Shown in pieces: positions 1 to 4,840 of a stretch of DNA of 5,385 bases. The translations under genes and the position numbers were made by a program. Position 1 is the stretch's first letter. Each line of letters starts with the position of its first letter. The DNA is from Planctomycetota bacterium. GTDB lineage: Bacteria; Planctomycetota; SZUA-567. The stretch is from NCBI GenBank assembly GCA_020861125.1, contig JAJBSZ010000182.1, forward strand, positions 1 to 5,385, given 5' to 3'. The notes under the pieces are model-generated. The model did no database searches, was not told where the DNA came from, and saw only the letters and a list, made by a program, of their open reading frames with translations.

Positions 1-1
1 G

Positions 2-664
2 CTCACCGCCTTTTTCCTCGGCGGCGCCATCGGCTACGAACGGCAATACCGGCAGCGCACGGCCGGCCTGCGGACCAACGTTTTGGTGGCGCTGGGGGCC
101 GCCGTGTTTGTGGACATGGCCAACCGGCTCTACGGCCATGAAGGTGCCATCCGGGTGGCAGCCTACGTGGTGTCGGGCATCGGATTTCTCGGCGCCGGCG
201 TCATCATGCGTAACGATGGCAATGTCCTCGGCCTCAATACCGCCGCCACCCTCTGGTGTTCGGCGGCGGTCGGCGCCTGCGCCGGCGGTGATCTCCTCCT
301 GGAAGCGGCCATGGCTACGGTGTTCATCCTGGCGGCCAATACCCTCCTGCGACCGGTGGCGGGGTCCATCAACAAGAAATCCGTTGCCCTGACCGACCTC
401 GAGTGCGAACCGGCCATCTATGTCATCGCCGGCCAGACCGACGGGCAGGCGGTATTGGAAATGCTCGAAGAGGCCCTGGAAAAACGGGGGCTGTCCGCCC
501 GACGGCTCGACGTGCATTCCTTTGGCAATGATGCGGTGGAGATCGAGGCCGTTCTCGACTCGCCGTCCACCGACGTTGCCGATCTGGACGATCTGGTAGA
601 CGGACTCGCGCTCTCGCCCCTGGTGAGCCAGGCCTTCTGGAGCCGGGGGGTGGATGAAAAATAG
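2..664 (+). CDS. MgtC/SapB family membrane protein, 5'-truncated by the window edge
   Basis: The open frame runs in from the left edge in the phase starting at base 2 and ends at TAG 662-664, giving 220 visible residues. Family members are usually about 220-240 residues, so probably only the first 10-20 are missing. The N-terminal half carries family hallmarks: GYERQ then RTAGLRTN (visible residues 11-26), VVSGIGFLGAGVIMR (56-70) and GLNTAATLWCSAAVG (77-91). Three to four hydrophobic segments lie between about 27 and 112. The soluble C-terminal half (about 125-215) alternates beta-like and helical stretches, as in the ACT-like domain of longer MgtC proteins. The family sits in the inner membrane; in pathogens it is linked to low-magnesium and intracellular survival through F-type ATPase modulation, but in environmental bacteria the role is unclear. 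The visible TTG at 83 is internal to the conserved domain, so it is not the start. The next gene follows after 41 bp on the same strand. Confidence 0.93.
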   Translation, partial: LTAFFLGGAIGYERQYRQRTAGLRTNVLVALGAAVFVDMANRLYGHEGAIRVAAYVVSGIGFLGAGVIMRNDGNVLGLNTAATLWCSAAVGACAGGDLLLEAAMATVFILAANTLLRPVAGSINKKSVALTDLECEPAIYVIAGQTDGQAVLEMLEEALEKRGLSARRLDVHSFGNDAVEIEAVLDSPSTDVADLDDLVDGLALSPLVSQAFWSRGVDEK

Positions 665-705
665 GCCGACGGCCCGGTGTCCGGTGGGACGGAAAAGGGG
701 GAAGA

Positions 706-1641
706 ATGGAATGGAACGCGGGTATGACCAAACGCCGGGTGGCGTGCCGGCATAGCGGCCGCCTCCTGCCCGTAACCATTTGGTACCCGACCACCCAATC
801 GGAGTCGGTCCGTCGCGAAGGCATATATACCCTGTCGGCGGCGGTGGACGCGCCGCCGGCGGGGGAAGGCCTGGGGATCGTCATTGTCTCGCACGGCAGC
901 GGTGGCAGCGACACCAACCACCACGACTGGGCCGAAACCCTCGCCCGGTCAGGGTTCGTGGTGGCTGCGCCCCGACATCTCGGCGACAGCCACGATTGCA
1001 ACCATGGCATGGGCAGCCGCGACCAGCTCCTGGAGCGTCCCCGGCAGCTCCGCGCCGCCCTGCATGCGGTCCTTGACGACCCGCAGATCGGTTCCCGCAT
1101 CGATCGCCGGCGGGTGGGCGCTCTGGGGTTTTCCGCCGGCGGATACACCTGTCTGATCCTGTTGGGTGCTCACCCCGAATTTTCCCGGTGGAAGGATTAC
1201 TGCCGCCGGCATCCCACCTCGGTGGTGTTGTGTCCGGTCGGCCGAGCGCCGACCGCCCTTACCGCCGCGGACTGGCACGACGTCCGCGAACCGCTGATCC
1301 GATCCGCCGTGCTCATGGCTCCCTTCGCCCTGCCGTTTTCCGCCGCCACCCTGGCCACTATCGACGTGCCCATCCGCCTTTACCGGGCGCGGGACGAATC
1401 CGTCGCCCGCAATCCGGCCAACGCCGACGCGGTTGCCGACAACCTGGGGTTCCCGGCGGAGGTGGTGACGGTGGCGGGTGATCACTACGTGTTTATCGCG
1501 CCGGTGGAGGATGCGCTGGCGCGTAAGTATTCCGCCTTCTACGTCGATGCTGACGGTGTCGACCGGCGGCGGATCCATGCCGGCATCGGCACGGAGATCG
1601 TCGACTTTTTCCGCCGCACTCTCCCCGCCTCCCGGGCGTAA
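706..1641 (+). CDS. alpha/beta hydrolase, predicted dienelactone hydrolase-like
   Basis: A 311-residue protein with an alpha/beta-hydrolase layout. The oxyanion-hole segment is VIVSHGSGGSDT (59-70), followed by GFVVAAPRHLGD (83-94). The nucleophile elbow is GFSAGGYT (141-148), making Ser143 the likely catalytic serine. Asp230 in YRARDES is the likely acid and His260 in AGDHYVF the likely base. The SHGxGG and GxSxGGYT spacing resembles the predicted dienelactone hydrolase group (COG4188), related to PAF-acetylhydrolase-like esterases; the actual substrate cannot be read from sequence. Many relatives are exported, but no signal peptide is visible here, so a cytoplasmic enzyme is likely. ATG 706 follows the purine-rich AGGGGGAAGA; an in-frame ATG at 724 (Met7) is the alternative. 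The 41-bp gap to the MgtC-type gene suggests possible co-transcription. Its TAA (1639-1641) lies 3 bp from the stop of the convergent gene. Confidence 0.88.
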   Translation: MEWNAGMTKRRVACRHSGRLLPVTIWYPTTQSESVRREGIYTLSAAVDAPPAGEGLGIVIVSHGSGGSDTNHHDWAETLARSGFVVAAPRHLGDSHDCNHGMGSRDQLLERPRQLRAALHAVLDDPQIGSRIDRRRVGALGFSAGGYTCLILLGAHPEFSRWKDYCRRHPTSVVLCPVGRAPTALTAADWHDVREPLIRSAVLMAPFALPFSAATLATIDVPIRLYRARDESVARNPANADAVADNLGFPAEVVTVAGDHYVFIAPVEDALARKYSAFYVDADGVDRRRIHAGIGTEIVDFFRRTLPASRA

Positions 1642-1644
1642 CGG

Positions 1645-3477
1645 TTACCATTCCGTGCCCGGCGTGTCGCCATACCCCCCGTAGCCACTCCAGCCGGGAC
1701 GGTTGCCGCCGGCGGTGGGGAAGAGTAGGGGATCCCGGCTTCCGGGACCGCCGGACCCGATTTCCCACCACGATCCAGAGGGCGGTGAGCTGCCGGCGGA
1801 GCCGGACCCGTAGAAGGAATAGCCGGCCATCGGATCGGCCACCTGGGCCGACGGAACCGTGGATTCGGGCGGGCTGGAAGCCACCGTTGCTGTGGGAGTG
1901 AGGGCGGCGCCTCCCAGATCGGGGGAAAGGGAAAACAGGCTGCGCCCGTCGTAGCGGCCCGGGTTGACGGAATCACCACCGCAGGCGGCGGTGGAGACGG
2001 CGGCGGCGCTGACGCGCTGGGCCGGCATAAGATCCAGAATGCCCGCCCGTTCCCGGGCGTCCAGTTGTTCCAGATAGCCGCGGGCCCAATTTTGCCAGGT
2101 ATGCAACAGCACCTTGGCGGCAACCTGGCGCTGATGGCGCCGTTTGGCCTGGTCCCGGCGGTCTGGCGGCGACCAGAGAATGAGATCGGAGTTGGGCGTG
2201 GGGGCGTGCAGTTCGAGGATCCGTTCCCAGTAGGCCCGGGCGCCGTCCCGATCCAGGTTGACGTAATAACAGATCTCTCCCAATCGGTAGAAGCTGGGGG
2301 CGCCTTCATGCAGGCGCCAGTCGGCGCCGGCCTGGTCCAGGGCACGGCCGTACCACTCCACCGCCTGATCCACCAGATTCTTGGCGCGCAGGCGGTCCTC
2401 GGGCGTGCGCGCCGCGCCCAGCACCGCCATGCCCTCGGCATGGTAGGACTCGCCCAGCAGGTGCATGAGGTCGATCCGCTCCGGCGCCCGTTCCCGGGTC
2501 TGGATCGCCACCTCGCGGGCGGTGCGGTAGGCGCCGAGATCGATGTAAGCCAGCACCATATCGGTCCAGGCATCCACGAACTCCGGATCTTCCTTCACCG
2601 CCAGCCAGTAGTACTGGAGCGCGTCGGCCGGTTGTTCCTGCCGCATGAGGTTTATGGCCATAAGGTAATACAGCCAGGAACGGTTGGGGTCGCGGAGTGC
2701 CGATGCCTCGGTGGCGGTGATGTCGTTGCCGTCACCTGGATCGGGTGTACGGGTCGGCTCACCTGCCACCTCATCGGGATCGACCGCCGCGGCCGCTTCC
2801 GGTTCCGGTGGGGCGGTGGGGGTCAGGCGGCGCAGTTCCCGGGCCATGTTGCCGGCCAGGTCGATGGCGGTCACCCGGAGGAGGGCAGAGCCGTCACCCT
2901 CCGGCAGTTTCCAGTGGTGGCTGCCGGATGCCGGCTGTTCCCGGGCTATCACCTGCCAACTGCGGCCGCCGTCGTGGGTGGAGGCCAGGGTAACGGGCGC
3001 GTCGCCGAGATGTTCGTCCGTCACTGTCCAGGTAATTTTGACCGTATCGCCAGGCAGGACTTCTTGGTCGGCATCGGGTTCCAGAACCGTCACCACCGGC
3101 GGCAGGGTATCGACCACCACCACCGCCTGGGCCGCGGTGCTGGCATCGGGCGGGAAAACCACCCGGCCGCCGACCACCGGTCGGCTGGTAAACTGGTAAA
3201 CCCCGTCCGTCGCGACGGTCACTTCGCGGAGAAACCGGATGTCGCCGTCGGGGCGGACCGTCCTTTGGCAGGGACCGATGGATTCCCAGTCGCCGTCCTC
3301 GGTGCTCCGCTGGAACAGCACGGAATTTTCCGCCTGACGCGATTCCTCGTCCACCGGGGCGACCGACACCACGAAGGTGTGACTGGCGACATAGGTATGA
3401 AGGTCACCGCCCGCGGCGGTGAGACCAACCGTCGCCAGGAGGAGGATAAAGGCGGCAAAAGGTGGCAACCCTCTCAT
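1645..3477 (-). CDS. exported protein with Ig/FN3-like and TPR regions and a Gly/Ser/Pro-rich tail
   Basis: A 610-residue protein. It starts with a Sec-type signal peptide: Arg2, hydrophobic core AAFILLLATVGL (8-19), possible cleavage after TAA or AGG near 22-24. Residues 25-125 are beta-rich and unassigned. Residues 126-215 look like an Ig/FN3-type sandwich, opening LPPVVTVLEPD, with WTVTDEHLG and ending VTAIDLAGN, a pattern common in bacterial surface proteins. A Pro/Glu/Ala linker (216-250) follows. Residues about 265-430 are helical TPR-like repeats (ALQYYWLAVKEDPEF, WYGRALDQAG, YWERILELHAP). Residues 480-610 are low-complexity Ser/Pro/Gly/Tyr/Trp. TPRs normally mediate protein contacts, so a periplasmic or surface scaffold is plausible; no catalytic motif is seen. 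The ATG at 3477-3475 has an AAGGAG Shine-Dalgarno about 8 nt upstream, fixing the start. The gene is convergent with the hydrolase and divergent from the small protein gene at 4028. A specific function cannot be assigned. Confidence 0.85.
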   Translation of the reverse strand: MRGLPPFAAFILLLATVGLTAAGGDLHTYVASHTFVVSVAPVDEESRQAENSVLFQRSTEDGDWESIGPCQRTVRPDGDIRFLREVTVATDGVYQFTSRPVVGGRVVFPPDASTAAQAVVVVDTLPPVVTVLEPDADQEVLPGDTVKITWTVTDEHLGDAPVTLASTHDGGRSWQVIAREQPASGSHHWKLPEGDGSALLRVTAIDLAGNMARELRRLTPTAPPEPEAAAAVDPDEVAGEPTRTPDPGDGNDITATEASALRDPNRSWLYYLMAINLMRQEQPADALQYYWLAVKEDPEFVDAWTDMVLAYIDLGAYRTAREVAIQTRERAPERIDLMHLLGESYHAEGMAVLGAARTPEDRLRAKNLVDQAVEWYGRALDQAGADWRLHEGAPSFYRLGEICYYVNLDRDGARAYWERILELHAPTPNSDLILWSPPDRRDQAKRRHQRQVAAKVLLHTWQNWARGYLEQLDARERAGILDLMPAQRVSAAAVSTAACGGDSVNPGRYDGRSLFSLSPDLGGAALTPTATVASSPPESTVPSAQVADPMAGYSFYGSGSAGSSPPSGSWWEIGSGGPGSRDPLLFPTAGGNRPGWSGYGGYGDTPGTEW

Positions 3478-3484
3478 AATGCGA

Positions 3485-3491
3485 ACTCCTT
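3485..3491 (-). promoter_or_regulatory. strong Shine-Dalgarno of the TPR protein gene
   Basis: On the minus strand these bases read AAGGAGT, and GGAG is separated by about 8 nt from the ATG at 3477-3475. This near-consensus site decides the start and shows that the minus strand, not the long antisense frame opposite, is the coding strand. Confidence 0.8.
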
Positions 3492-3507
3492 CGACGGATG
3501 CGCGGGT

Positions 3508-3533
3508 TCATGGTACATGATATAGGTATTATC
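3508..3533 (-). promoter_or_regulatory. candidate -10 element and small inverted repeat upstream of the TPR protein gene
   Basis: On the minus strand GATAAT (3533-3528) matches the TATAAT consensus in 5 of 6 positions and sits in a locally AT-rich patch. No good -35 hexamer is visible at 16-18 nt, so an activator or another sigma factor would be needed if it is real. Just downstream lies a perfect 5-bp inverted repeat, TCATG-GTA-CATGA (3508-3520), near the expected start of transcription, which could be a small operator. It would give a 5' leader of roughly 40 nt. Confidence 0.25.
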
Positions 3534-3635
3534 GACCGGTGATGCCGCGCTTCTGTTCCGGGATTCACCCTTGGCGGCGGTGGTGCAGAACAGACGGCAG
3601 ATTCCGCCGGCGAGTCCAGAATTATTTGCCGGTCG

Positions 3636-3651
3636 CGGCATATTCTGCCGG
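3636..3651. repeat. short hairpin CGGCA-TATTC-TGCCG
   Basis: CGGCA (3636-3640) and TGCCG (3646-3650) form a perfect 5-bp stem around a 5-nt loop. The right arm is part of ATTCTGCCGG (3642-3651), whose exact reverse complement CCGGCAGAAT lies at 3755-3764, about 100 bp downstream. The segment could therefore fold locally or pair at a distance. GAAGG (3651-3655) and CCTTC (3666-3670) form another weak 5-bp stem followed by GTTTT, too weak to call a terminator. Confidence 0.4.
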
Positions 3652-3655
3652 AAGG

Positions 3656-3716
3656 TAAGGTTTTCCCTTCGTTTTGTATATCTTTCGAAAATTCAATGGA
3701 ATGCATAAGTTAAACC
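3656..3716. promoter_or_regulatory. AT-rich island, possible promoter region in the divergent intergenic stretch
   Basis: This stretch is markedly richer in A and T than the surrounding sequence and contains runs such as TTTTGTATATC, the palindrome TTTCGAAA (3683-3690), and CATAAG (3704-3709). Such islands in GC-rich genomes often mark promoters or binding sites for regulators or nucleoid proteins. I could not find a well-spaced consensus -35/-10 pair on either strand, so no transcription direction is assigned. It could serve either the minus-strand TPR gene or the plus-strand gene at 4028; in the latter case the leader would be about 300 nt long. Confidence 0.3.
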
Positions 3717-3740
3717 AGGGCGGAAGCCGGGGCCTTCGAG

Positions 3741-3776
3741 CGGCGCCGATGATGCCGGCAGAATCCGGCGCCGATG
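3741..3776. repeat. 11-bp direct repeat CGGCGCCGATG flanking a GC hairpin
   Basis: CGGCGCCGATG occurs exactly at 3741-3751 and 3766-3776, a 25-bp period. Between and across the copies lie GCCGG-CAGAAT-CCGGC (3754-3769), a perfect 5-bp stem with a 6-nt loop, and the alternative pairing GCGCCG (3743-3748) with CGGCGC (3766-3771). The two stems are mutually exclusive. CCGGCAGAAT (3755-3764) is also the reverse complement of 3642-3651. Confidence 0.5.
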
Positions 3777-3816
3777 GTGGCTTCGCCAGCACTGCCGGCG
3801 GTTGGTTGCCGGATGT

Positions 3817-3901
3817 CCGGTGGTGTCCACTGACCTGGTCCAAGACCGCCGTAACCCTGTGAGCCAGCATCCCGTGGCCGGCGGCGGGTGGACACCCCCG
3901 G
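3817..3901. repeat. 14-bp imperfect inverted repeat with a structured 57-nt interior
   Basis: Bases 3817-3830 (CCGGTGGTGTCCAC) and 3888-3901 (GTGGACACCCCCGG) are reverse complements with a single mismatch, T3821 opposite C3897. Inside, CCGCCG (3846-3851) can pair with CGGCGG (3882-3887), directly adjacent to the outer stem, and GGTC-CAA-GACC (3837-3847) offers a competing short hairpin. As RNA this would be a long stable stem about 125 nt upstream of the gene at 4028. It matches no riboswitch class I can recognise, so it could be an untranslated leader element, an sRNA or a DNA-level operator. Confidence 0.5.
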
Positions 3902-4013
3902 GAAAGAGGGGTTGAAGAAACCGGAAAAAAATCGAATCGCCTGGGAGGTTATGGCCTGCGGTTTGCGACTTCACCGGTTACGGAGAGACAGCCGGAGCCC
4001 TAAATTCCCCGGC

Positions 4014-4019
4014 AGGAGG
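4014..4019 (+). promoter_or_regulatory. Shine-Dalgarno AGGAGG deciding the start at 4028
   Basis: AGGAGG is followed by 8 nt and then ATG 4028, which is ideal spacing. The in-frame ATG at 4022 is only 2 nt from AGGAGG, too close for normal initiation, so the downstream ATG is preferred. GCCGG (3991-3995) and CCGGC (4009-4013) form a 5-bp stem ending exactly against this site, which might modulate its accessibility. Confidence 0.7.
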
Positions 4020-4027
4020 AGATGGCA

Positions 4028-4498
4028 ATGCGGATTGATGACTATTCGTCCATGGCGGAATATTACGCCGAACTGGCCCGGCAAAGGGCGATCATGGGCC
4101 AAACGGCAACCGGTGTGGCCGTCACCGAAGCCGCGACGGCCGCGGTCGGTGGGTTCGCCTCCACGCTGGCTATGGTGAACGGTGCGACGGACAATGCTTC
4201 GGCGGCTGTCACCGCACCGCCGCCGCCCCCACCGCCGTCGACAACGGTGGTCGAGGAAACGGAGGAGACGGAGAGCGAGTATAACGCCCAGGAAGACAAT
4301 TCCCGCGCCGCTTTCCGTCAGGCCCCCGCCCAGGCAAGTTCCCATGACCTCCTCAGCTCACTGGAAAAGTCCTCGCCCGGAGCGGGCGGGTCGGCAGCCG
4401 TAGCGGATCAATTCCGCCGCGACGAGGACGGCGATCCCGCCTCGGCCGCGGTTACCCAGTATCTCTCGCGCCTGGTGCATACCGCCTACCAGATGTGA
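4028..4498 (+). CDS. unrecognised small Ala-rich protein with a polyproline run
   Basis: A 156-residue protein (158 if ATG 4022 were used) ending at TGA 4496-4498. I do not recognise a family. The N-terminus (1-25) is polar and probably helical (RIDDYSSMAEYYAELARQRA). Residues about 29-50 are Ala/Gly/Val/Thr-rich and only mildly hydrophobic, not a convincing membrane span. Seven consecutive prolines (64-70) follow, then an acidic stretch (VVEETEETESEY), a polar disordered-looking region, and a C-terminal amphipathic helix-like segment (VTQYLSRLVHTAYQM). There is no signal peptide. The strong ribosome-binding site and the contrast between ordered ends and a low-complexity middle support a real gene. 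Seven prolines would be expected to make translation depend on EF-P. It stands alone between two gene-free stretches. The composition suggests a linker-bearing adaptor or a small structural protein, but this is a guess. Confidence 0.7.
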   Translation: MRIDDYSSMAEYYAELARQRAIMGQTATGVAVTEAATAAVGGFASTLAMVNGATDNASAAVTAPPPPPPPSTTVVEETEETESEYNAQEDNSRAAFRQAPAQASSHDLLSSLEKSSPGAGGSAAVADQFRRDEDGDPASAAVTQYLSRLVHTAYQM

Positions 4499-4609
4499 CA
4501 GGATACGTGTCCGGGATTGATGCCGGGCGTGGCGCCTGCCGTCGCAAGGGGATAAGGGGTATCGGGTCGGCGTTCTCTCCACAGGCCGTACCGACAGGAC
4601 CGCTACGCT

Positions 4610-4669
4610 GTGGGTGAAGGACGGGCCGCCTCTGCCGTTAGGTCCCCAGCCGTCTTCCTGATTGCCCAC
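4610..4669 (+). other. bulged long hairpin, candidate structured RNA
   Basis: GTGGGT (4610-4615) pairs with GCCCAC (4664-4669) with one G-U pair. GAAG (4616-4619) pairs with CTTC (4654-4657) and ACGG (4621-4624) with CCGT (4650-4653), leaving a single bulged G at 4620. A 6-nt bulge CTGATT (4658-4663) separates the outer and inner helices, for 14 pairs in total. There is no T-tract after it, so it is not a terminator. It does not match tRNA, 4.5S RNA or tmRNA; a 6S-like role was considered but has no supporting motif. Confidence 0.3.
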
Positions 4670-4709
4670 CGATTTCCGGCTGTTCGCGCCTGGCCTTCAG
4701 GAAAAACCC

Positions 4710-4737
4710 TTGTTGCCATGGCGCGGCCGGATATACT
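4710..4737 (+). promoter_or_regulatory. candidate sigma-70 promoter upstream of the activase gene
   Basis: TATACT (4732-4737) matches the -10 consensus in 5 of 6 positions, with TTGTTG (4710-4715) as a weak -35 at 16-nt spacing. Transcription would start near 4744, about 14 nt before the terminator-like hairpin, giving a leader of about 97 nt to the activase ATG. The weak -35 limits confidence. Confidence 0.4.
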
Positions 4738-4757
4738 TTTTCTCTTGGTTGGGCTTG

Positions 4758-4785
4758 ACCGGCGTTCATCATGAACGCCGGTTTT
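4758..4785 (+). terminator. intrinsic (rho-independent) terminator
   Basis: ACCGGCGTTCA (4758-4768) and TGAACGCCGGT (4772-4782) form a perfect 11-bp GC-rich stem around the 3-nt loop TCA, followed by TTTT (4782-4785) and an AT-leaning stretch CAGTTATT. The minus strand has no T-tract after the hairpin, so the direction is plus. It could end transcription from the gene at 4028, about 260 nt downstream of its stop, or end a small RNA. If the promoter at 4710-4737 is used, it could instead act as an attenuator in the activase leader. Confidence 0.8.
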
Positions 4786-4840
4786 CAGTTATTGCCACCG
4801 GTGCCGTGGCGCTGGTTCCCAAGGGGGAGGTCGGTCGATT

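Larger units (their letters stand above)
4499..4840. other. gene-free stretch with a hairpin, candidate promoter and terminator
   Basis: No supported coding region was found in these 342 bp. The first 110 bp show only short stems, such as GGCG-TGG-CGCC near 4527-4537 and GTCGG (4566-4570) with CCGAC (4591-4595). The middle holds the bulged hairpin at 4610-4669, followed by a candidate promoter at 4710-4737, the terminator at 4758-4785 and the ribosome-binding site of the activase gene at 4822-4830 (AGGGGGAGG). An untranslated tail of the upstream gene or a small RNA ending at the terminator could occupy part of it. Confidence 0.5.

Noticed and set aside
423..1148. Long minus-strand open frames opposite the MgtC-type and hydrolase genes
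   Set aside because: Arg/Pro/Ser-rich translations, with conserved family motifs only on the plus strand.
1539..2573. A 344-codon minus-strand frame overlapping the TPR gene in another phase
   Set aside because: It is rich in Pro, Arg and Trp with no recognisable motif, and it runs across the convergent stop codons into the hydrolase. It is a shadow frame.
2065..3525. A 486-codon open frame on the plus strand opposite the TPR protein gene
   Set aside because: Its translation is rich in Gly, His, Arg and Val without domain patterns, as expected of a GC-rich antisense frame. The minus strand has a signal peptide, recognisable domain regions and a strong ribosome-binding site.
3674..3862. A 62-codon plus-strand frame starting at TTG in the intergenic region
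   Set aside because: Rare start codon, no properly spaced ribosome-binding site, and no recognisable protein pattern; the sequence is better explained by repeats and non-coding structure.
3892..3913. ACCCC...GGGGT hairpin as a terminator
   Set aside because: The stem is only 5 bp with a 9-nt loop and has no T-tract on either strand.
3817..4021. A known riboswitch (cobalamin, TPP, fluoride or cyclic-di-GMP) upstream of 4028
   Set aside because: Stems and fragments such as GAGCCAGCATCCC are loosely reminiscent, but the conserved core motifs of these classes are absent or in the wrong order.
4499..4785. 6S, 4.5S or tmRNA gene
   Set aside because: The diagnostic motifs I know, such as the 4.5S GGAAGCAGCC loop and the tRNA-like ends of tmRNA, are not present. 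Only generic hairpins are seen.
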